11,023 nucleotides of DNA, taken from the NCBI GenBank assembly GCA_013139395.1, contig WTAX01000316.1, forward strand, positions 1 through 11,023, written 5' to 3'. Numbering within the stretch: position 1 is the first letter of the stretch; every line of letters starts with the position of its first letter. The translations under genes were made by a program, and so were the position numbers. This document shows, one piece after another, positions 6,281 through 11,023 of this stretch. This stretch comes from Gammaproteobacteria bacterium (GTDB lineage Bacteria; Pseudomonadota; Gammaproteobacteria; GRL18). Below the pieces are notes generated by a model. It was not told the origin of the DNA and ran no database searches. It saw only the letters and a list, made by a program, of their open reading frames with translations.

Positions 6281-7981
6281 ATGAAAATAAAATACTCATT
6301 CATTGTTTTTTTTATATTTTTCTTTATCAGCGGCTGCAGCTCAATTAATAAAATTGAGACTGATAACGCCAATGATAGTATTAACACCGCTGATGGACAT
6401 GATTTTTTAACTGATATCTTCTCAAAATTGCAGGGACAAACTAAATCTGAGGATGAAACAGAGGCGGTATTAAAATCAACGCAGTTAGTACTGCAATCCA
6501 GTTCACAATCAAATCAGGCCAGTATTCAACAACAAATTGATGAATACCTTGAAAAAAAACCCAAAGAAATAGTTTTTGATGATGTCTGGACACGATTAGA
6601 AACACTTTATCAATTATCTGATATACAGAATCACAGAATAGATTTACAAGAAAAGTGGTTCACAAAACATAAAAAACACATAGAAGAAACATCTAAACGG
6701 GCGACCCCTTTTTTATATTTCATTACAGAAGAAGTCAATAAACGAAATATGCCTGGTGAAATAGCACTATTACCCATCATAGAAAGCAGTTTTAGACCTA
6801 AGGCGTATTCCCGAATGAAAGCGGCGGGTTTATGGCAGTTTGTACCTGCAACAGGTACTCATTTTGGCTTAAAACAAAATTGGTGGTATGACGGCCGTCG
6901 AGATGTTTATCAATCGACTCTTGCTGCACTCACCTATCTGCAACAGTTAAACAAATATTATAAGGGTGATTGGCTATTAGCTCTGGCTGCATATAATGCA
7001 GGAGCTGGAAATGTTAATAAAGCCATTAGAAAAAATATTAAAAAAGGTAAACCCATTGATTATTGGTCATTACCCCTGCCTAAAGAAACATTTAAATATA
7101 TACCTAAATTATTAGCAGTATCCAGAGTCATAAAAAAACATAACGAATATGGCATCAGTTTAGCACCCATTGAAAATCAGGCTCACTTAATGCTAATCAA
7201 TACACAGTCTCAAATTGATTTGTCAGTTGCCGCAAAAATGGCTGATCTCAGCCTCACTGAAATACGCTCCTATAACCCGGCCTTTAAACAATGGGCAACT
7301 GATCCTGATGGTCCGCACCATCTCTTAATTCCTATTGATAAAGCTGCACGATTTAAAACTCAATTAGCTTCACTGGATGAAAAAGATCGCGTGCAATGGT
7401 ATCGCCATAAAATACGCTCAGGAGAAAGTCTGAGTGTCATTGCTCATAAATACAAAATAACAACTGCACTTTTAAAACGGGCAAATCATCTTAAAAATAG
7501 TAGAATTCGTGCTGGAAAGTATTTAATGGTACCACTGGATAATAATCCTAAAACAATTGCTTCTATAAAATCACGAAATAATTCTAAAAAAACAATTTCT
7601 GCTAAAAAGTCTAACAATTCACTAACTTACATAGTACGCAAAGGTGATTCCTTTTGGAAGATTGCACGCCGCCATAAAATATCACATAAAAAATTGGCAT
7701 CAATGAATGGCTTATCCTCAGGTGATACCTTATCTATAGGACAAACTTTGCTTATTTCACAAAAATCATCAAAAAAAATATCACAAAACATTTCATCTGA
7801 CCATAAAAATTCCAAAGAGATTAGTTACCAGGTTAAATCTGGAGATTCACTCTATAAAATTTCAAAACAATTTAAAGTATCGATTAATGACTTGAAACGC
7901 TGGAATAGCTTAAATATTAAAAAATATCTCCAACCTGGTCAGCAGCTGATTGTTTTTGTTTCTAGCAGTCAATCATCCTGA
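6281..7981 (+). CDS. mltD: membrane-bound lytic murein transglycosylase D, lipoprotein with three LysM domains
   Basis: MltD cleaves the glycan strands of peptidoglycan, producing 1,6-anhydro-muramyl ends, and is anchored to the outer membrane by lipid. The start at 6281 gives a lipoprotein signal, MKIKYSFIVFFIFFFISGC, with lipidation at C19. The frame is open further upstream, but that part overlaps gloB and would bury the signal peptide. The SLT domain spans about 140-250, with catalytic E168 in PIIESSF, then AAGLWQFVPATG, WWYDGRRD and ALAAYNAGAGNV. A linker domain follows. Three LysM peptidoglycan-binding modules lie at about 375-418, 449-492 and 515-558 (KIRSGESLSVIA, IVRKGDSFWKIA, QVKSGDSLYKIS), one more than E. 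coli MltD. They are joined by Ser/Lys/Asn-rich linkers. The 566-residue length is somewhat above E. coli's. The ribosome site is weak. The gap after gloB is 79 bp with no terminator, so the genes are probably co-transcribed. Its TGA overlaps the next gene's ATG. Confidence 0.95.
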   Translation: MKIKYSFIVFFIFFFISGCSSINKIETDNANDSINTADGHDFLTDIFSKLQGQTKSEDETEAVLKSTQLVLQSSSQSNQASIQQQIDEYLEKKPKEIVFDDVWTRLETLYQLSDIQNHRIDLQEKWFTKHKKHIEETSKRATPFLYFITEEVNKRNMPGEIALLPIIESSFRPKAYSRMKAAGLWQFVPATGTHFGLKQNWWYDGRRDVYQSTLAALTYLQQLNKYYKGDWLLALAAYNAGAGNVNKAIRKNIKKGKPIDYWSLPLPKETFKYIPKLLAVSRVIKKHNEYGISLAPIENQAHLMLINTQSQIDLSVAAKMADLSLTEIRSYNPAFKQWATDPDGPHHLLIPIDKAARFKTQLASLDEKDRVQWYRHKIRSGESLSVIAHKYKITTALLKRANHLKNSRIRAGKYLMVPLDNNPKTIASIKSRNNSKKTISAKKSNNSLTYIVRKGDSFWKIARRHKISHKKLASMNGLSSGDTLSIGQTLLISQKSSKKISQNISSDHKNSKEISYQVKSGDSLYKISKQFKVSINDLKRWNSLNIKKYLQPGQQLIVFVSSSQSS

Positions 7982-8292
7982 TGCAGGATTATCAGTTTAC
8001 TATCCACAATGAAGAATTCACTTCATTAGAAAGCCCAGCTCATTCTTTTAGTCTGGATCGCAGCCAGACATTGCTTAGAAATTTTATGCTGCATGGTGTA
8101 GTTACGGGATCAAAATGTGGAGGTAAAGCGATATGCGGCGGCTGTCGGGTTAAAATATTATCCGGATATCAATATTGCAATAAACCCATCAGTGAAGAGC
8201 AGGTTATTTTAAATGAACAGGAACTCCTACAGGGCTGGCGACTTTCATGCCAGTTATATTGTTTAAGAGATGTCACTATTTTTATCCCATAA
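7981..8292 (+). CDS. stand-alone 2Fe-2S ferredoxin-like protein
   Basis: This small cytoplasmic protein of 103 residues has a beta-grasp [2Fe-2S] fold and no signal peptide. The cluster cysteines are C46, C52, C55 and C90 (SKCGGKAICGGC, then WRLSCQ), spacing C-x5-C-x2-C-x34-C. The five-residue first gap differs from plant-type ferredoxins (x4). It matches adrenodoxin-type ferredoxins and, more closely in wording (CGGK..CGGCRVKILSG and GWRLSCQ), the N-terminal ferredoxin domain of the large corrinoid-protein reactivation (RACE/DUF4445) proteins. Here that domain stands alone. Other cysteines, C66 and C94, are not part of the motif. The gene starts inside the mltD stop (TGATG) and has no clear ribosome site of its own, so it probably depends on coupling to mltD. 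The TRAP operon follows after a short gap. The redox partner is unknown, and the genomic context gives no enzyme to serve. Confidence 0.88.
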   Translation: MQDYQFTIHNEEFTSLESPAHSFSLDRSQTLLRNFMLHGVVTGSKCGGKAICGGCRVKILSGYQYCNKPISEEQVILNEQELLQGWRLSCQLYCLRDVTIFIP

Positions 8293-8362
8293 AACACATA
8301 TAATCACCACCTAAGACTATATTCTATTTGTGTTTCCAAGCCCATTTGCATATACTTTCTCT

Positions 8363-9238
8363 ATGCTTAAATCTACTGTTTTTCCACGTTTATTTTCTTT
8401 ATTATCTTTCAGTGCTTTACTTTTACTGATATCTGCTTGCTCATCAATAATTTCTTCAACAACAAGTAAAATGGCCGACAATCTGTCTTATACTATTTTA
8501 AATTCAGATGATCCTAAAACCGTTTCTGATGGTGCTCCTGCTTATCTTCTATTAATGGACAGTTTTTTAGTTGATTCTGAAAAAGATCCTCAATTGTTAC
8601 AATCAGCTGCAACACTTTATAGTGCCTATTCCAGTGTTTTTGTCACCGAGCCAACTCGTGCTATAAAAATGTCTAATAGAGCCCTTTCCTACGCTGAACA
8701 GGCACTTTGTATCACCAATGCTCATTTATGTAATATCCGTGATAAGGATTTCGATAGCTTTACAAAACTGGCCGCACTGATCAATAAAGACAATATTCAT
8801 TCCTGGTATGTTTTTGGCTCCACCTGGGCAGGCTGGATCAAGACCAATAGCGGAAGTATGTCAGCCGTAGCAGAACTACCCAAAGTCACACTGATTATGT
8901 CCCGTATAATTGCTGTTGATGAAACCTGGCAAAATGGTCAGGCACATTTATATATGGGTGTTTTAAAAACATTATTACCACCCGCTTTAGGTGGAAAACC
9001 TGAGCAGGGTCGTTATCATTTTGAAAAAACCATCAAACTTTCCGATGATAAAAATTTAATGGCCAAAGTACTTTATGCTGAAAAATATGCGCGACTTATT
9101 TTTAATCGGGATTTACATGATCAACTATTACAAGAAGTGATTCTGGCCGATCCTTATGCTGAAAATTTAACGTTAATGAATATTCTTGCACAATATAAAG
9201 CTCAGGAACTTCTGGCGTCTTCAGCTGACTATTTTTAA
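8363..9238 (+). CDS. tatT: TatT-like lipoprotein of a TPR-associated TRAP transporter
   Basis: This protein resembles the TatT family, whose model is Treponema Tp0956: periplasmic lipoproteins built of TPR-like helical hairpins that form a trimer and receive ligand from the binding protein TatP. With the start at 8363 the 291-residue protein has a signal peptide MLKSTVFPRLFSLLSFSALL and lipobox LISAC (C26). Helical repeats fill the rest. Near the end, LLPPALGGKPEQGRYHFEKTIKLS and KVLYAEKYARL followed by LLQEVILADP are the family hallmarks. A GTG at 8330 would add 11 residues ahead of the signal. Neither start has a good ribosome site; I prefer ATG because it gives a normal signal peptide. A TATAAT at 8299-8304, without a good -35, could be an own promoter. 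The TatP/DctP-like binding protein gene is next, which confirms the family. Confidence 0.88.
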   Translation: MLKSTVFPRLFSLLSFSALLLLISACSSIISSTTSKMADNLSYTILNSDDPKTVSDGAPAYLLLMDSFLVDSEKDPQLLQSAATLYSAYSSVFVTEPTRAIKMSNRALSYAEQALCITNAHLCNIRDKDFDSFTKLAALINKDNIHSWYVFGSTWAGWIKTNSGSMSAVAELPKVTLIMSRIIAVDETWQNGQAHLYMGVLKTLLPPALGGKPEQGRYHFEKTIKLSDDKNLMAKVLYAEKYARLIFNRDLHDQLLQEVILADPYAENLTLMNILAQYKAQELLASSADYF

Positions 9239-9300
9239 AGCCGTTATGTTTAAAACAGTTCAAATTCATAATTTGCACCATGCTATTTTTGGAAAAAAAA

Positions 9301-10305
9301 ATGTATAAACCAATATCTCAGCTCATTTGTTTATTATTTCTACTATTTTCAAGCATCACTATCGTTCAGGGGAAAACCTTCAAAATTGCAACCTTGTCAC
9401 CAGAAGGTTCAGACTGGATGCAAAAAATGCGCGCAGGAGCCAAAGAGATTAAGCAAAAAACAAATGGTCGGGTTAAGTTTAAATTTTACCCCGGTGGTGT
9501 TATGGGTGATGATCAGGCTGTTTTACGAAAAATACGTATCGGGCAACTTCATGGCGGTGCACTGGCCGGAGGAAGCCTCATAAAGGCCAATTCAAATTAT
9601 TCTATCTACAGCTTGATACTCACTTATAAAAATCAGGGAGAGATTAATCACGTTCGACAAACAATTGATCCCATCATTAAAAAGGGTTTTGAAAAAGGTG
9701 GTTATACCATATTGGGCATGGCTGAATCAGGTTTTGTATACTCCATGTCCTCCAGACAAGCGATTCCAAATGTTGAGTCATTAAGAAAACAAAAAGTATG
9801 GGCACCAAGCAATGATAAAACAGGGCAGGAAACACTGCAGTCATTTGGTGTCACAGCAATACCATTACCCTATGGAGACGTGCTTGCGGCATTACAAACC
9901 GGCCTTATAGATACTGTCGCCATGTCACCCATCGGTGCAATTGCACTGCAATGGTATACGCAAATCAAATATATAACGGATATGCCGCTAATCTATTCAT
10001 TCGGTATACTGACAATAAACAATAAATCATTTAAAAAAATTAAAAAAGAAGATCAGAAAATAATTCGTGATATTATGAACAAAGTATTTATTGCTATTGA
10101 TTCAACAAATAGAAAAAACAACTCAGAAGCTTTAAAGGTACTAAAAAAATCAGGCATCCAGTTTGTAAAACCTTCGAGCAGCGATTATAAAGATTGGCAA
10201 CGCTTAGCAGACAAAGCCAATAAAGAATTAGTCACTTCAGGTTTTCTTGATAAAAAGCTCGTCAAACAAGTTGAGCAATTACTGAAAGAATATCGTCAAA
10301 AATGA
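9301..10305 (+). CDS. dctP: TRAP transporter periplasmic substrate-binding protein, TatP/DctP type
   Basis: This is the solute receptor of a TRAP transporter and hands substrate to the DctQ-DctM membrane complex. It has 334 residues with a signal peptide (MYKPISQLICLLFLLFSSIT, likely cleaved after IVQG). The mature DctP fold shows LSPEGSDWMQKMRAGAKEI (32-50), KFKFYPGGVMGDDQAVLRKIRIGQLHGG (59-86) and the hinge helix region YGDVLAALQTGLID (191-204). In ordinary DctP proteins a strand KxRxP carries the arginine that binds the substrate carboxylate. Here the matching stretch is QKVWAPSND with W167 in that place. Together with the TatT neighbour this marks it as TatP-like, with an unknown and perhaps hydrophobic ligand. 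The start at 9301 is chosen for its GGA at 9291-9293 and for the signal peptide; ATG 9280 would add seven residues. The stop overlaps the dctQ start (ATGA). Confidence 0.92.
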   Translation: MYKPISQLICLLFLLFSSITIVQGKTFKIATLSPEGSDWMQKMRAGAKEIKQKTNGRVKFKFYPGGVMGDDQAVLRKIRIGQLHGGALAGGSLIKANSNYSIYSLILTYKNQGEINHVRQTIDPIIKKGFEKGGYTILGMAESGFVYSMSSRQAIPNVESLRKQKVWAPSNDKTGQETLQSFGVTAIPLPYGDVLAALQTGLIDTVAMSPIGAIALQWYTQIKYITDMPLIYSFGILTINNKSFKKIKKEDQKIIRDIMNKVFIAIDSTNRKNNSEALKVLKKSGIQFVKPSSSDYKDWQRLADKANKELVTSGFLDKKLVKQVEQLLKEYRQK

Positions 10306-10805
10306 TTAATTTCTTACATCGTATACGAGTCAGGCTACTACAATTTGAGACCTTTCTCTTAGTTGCCGGCTTTCTTATGATTCTAATTGTCGCTGTGACA
10401 CAAATATTTTTACGCAATGTATTTGATATGGGGATCATCTGGGCTGATACCTTTTTACGAATATCAGTATTATGGCTCGGCATGATGGGCGCACTCATTG
10501 CCAGTAGAAATAATAATCACATCAGCATGAACCTTGGGCAAAAATACCTTTCAGAAAAAAATCTTCACTGGGTAAAAATTATCATTTATTTTTTTACTGC
10601 CGGCATCTGCCTTATTGTTACCTGGTTTGGAATTAATCTGGTACTAATGGAATATGAGGAAGCTGGTTTAGCTTTTTCCAAGATACCTGTATGGATGACA
10701 GTAAGCATTATTCCTATTGGTTTTTGCGTAATGGGATTACGCTATCTGACACTGTCTATTTTACTCATATCTGGCCAGCCAGTGAATGATCGACCAGTGA
10801 TATGA
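10302..10805 (+). CDS. dctQ: TRAP transporter small permease, DctQ
   Basis: This 167-residue inner-membrane protein has four hydrophobic helices, at about 15-36, 48-66, 90-112 and 128-155. That is the normal size and topology of the small TRAP subunit, which supports the large permease DctM. Family features are VTQIFLRNVFDMGIIWADTFLRISVLWLGMMGALIASRNNNHISMNL (28-74) in overall pattern: a bulky residue run, WADTFLR, then LGMxGA and a charged NNHIS loop. It overlaps the dctP stop by four bases and ends 13 bp before dctM, so the three form one operon. Confidence 0.93.
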   Translation: MINFLHRIRVRLLQFETFLLVAGFLMILIVAVTQIFLRNVFDMGIIWADTFLRISVLWLGMMGALIASRNNNHISMNLGQKYLSEKNLHWVKIIIYFFTAGICLIVTWFGINLVLMEYEEAGLAFSKIPVWMTVSIIPIGFCVMGLRYLTLSILLISGQPVNDRPVI

Positions 10806-10818
10806 ACAGGTCATTTTA

Positions 10819-11023
10819 ATGCTTTTTATTACTATTTTTCTATTACTGCTTCTGGCCTGGTTTGGTGCCCCCCTGTTTACCTTAATTTTGTCAGTTGCAA
10901 TCATTGGTTTTAGCTATCAGGAGATTGATCTGACCGTCATTCCGATAGAATTATATCGTCTGACTAATACACCACTATTACTAGCCCTGCCTTTATTTAC
11001 TTTTACCGGCTATCTTATGGGTG
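10819..11023 (+). CDS. dctM: TRAP transporter large permease DctM, N-terminal 68 residues
   Basis: This is the start of the large TRAP membrane subunit, which forms the sodium-coupled transport path. ATG 10819 follows an AGG at 10808-10810 and opens a frame that runs to the right edge. It has a hydrophobic first helix (MLFITIFLLLLLAWFGAPLF), a second hydrophobic stretch, then LTNTPLLLALPLFTFTGYLM. The LLALPLF(T/I)xxGxLM pattern is characteristic of DctM proteins. A full subunit would be about 425-440 residues; only about a sixth is visible. Confidence 0.9.
   Translation, partial: MLFITIFLLLLLAWFGAPLFTLILSVAIIGFSYQEIDLTVIPIELYRLTNTPLLLALPLFTFTGYLMG

Noticed and set aside
6112..6387. Antisense 91-codon open frame across the gloB/mltD junction
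   Set aside because: It overlaps two well-supported genes on the other strand and looks like a complement of low-complexity AT-rich sequence.

Overview
This is an AT-rich window (by eye under 40% GC) from a gammaproteobacterium. Three things point there. A LysR-type regulator is divergent from leuC. The chromosomal cluster mltD-gloB / yafS-rnhA-dnaQ is also found in enterobacteria, although there rnhA and dnaQ diverge. The RNase HI and LeuC sequences are close to the E. coli proteins. I cannot name a genus. No rRNA, tRNA, CRISPR array, insertion sequence or phage gene is visible, and no gene-free stretch exceeds 200 bp.

Left part (1-1755): the 5' part of leuC (leucine biosynthesis) runs off the left edge on the minus strand and is divergent from a LysR-type regulator gene. 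The 199-bp gap holds a perfect 17-bp palindrome with T-N11-A geometry. It lies about 65 bp upstream of the start point predicted from the best leuC promoter candidate, the usual place for a LysR activator.

Middle (1885-3228): a DASS/SLC13-type sodium:carboxylate (or anion) symporter gene with a TTG start. Its codon use is unlike its neighbours, so it looks like an acquired gene. It converges on a tightly packed minus-strand operon, yafS-like methyltransferase > rnhA > dnaQ (5328 down to 3280), in which each gene overlaps the next. Divergent from this, after only 27 bp, are gloB (glyoxalase II) and mltD (membrane-bound lytic transglycosylase with three LysM domains), on the plus strand.

Right part (7981-11023): a stand-alone 2Fe-2S ferredoxin-like gene overlaps the mltD stop. 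It is followed by a TRAP transporter operon of the TPR-associated (TPAT) type: a TatT-like helical-repeat lipoprotein, a TatP/DctP-like periplasmic binding protein, DctQ, and the beginning of DctM, cut by the right edge. The binding protein has Trp where ordinary TRAP binding proteins keep the arginine that clamps the substrate carboxylate. This suggests a non-carboxylate, perhaps hydrophobic, ligand.

Most of the window is ordinary housekeeping sequence. The parts worth a second look are the TPAT operon with its ferredoxin neighbour, the foreign-looking DASS gene with its odd start, and the leuC/LysR operator. I did not find a convincing undescribed multi-gene system.
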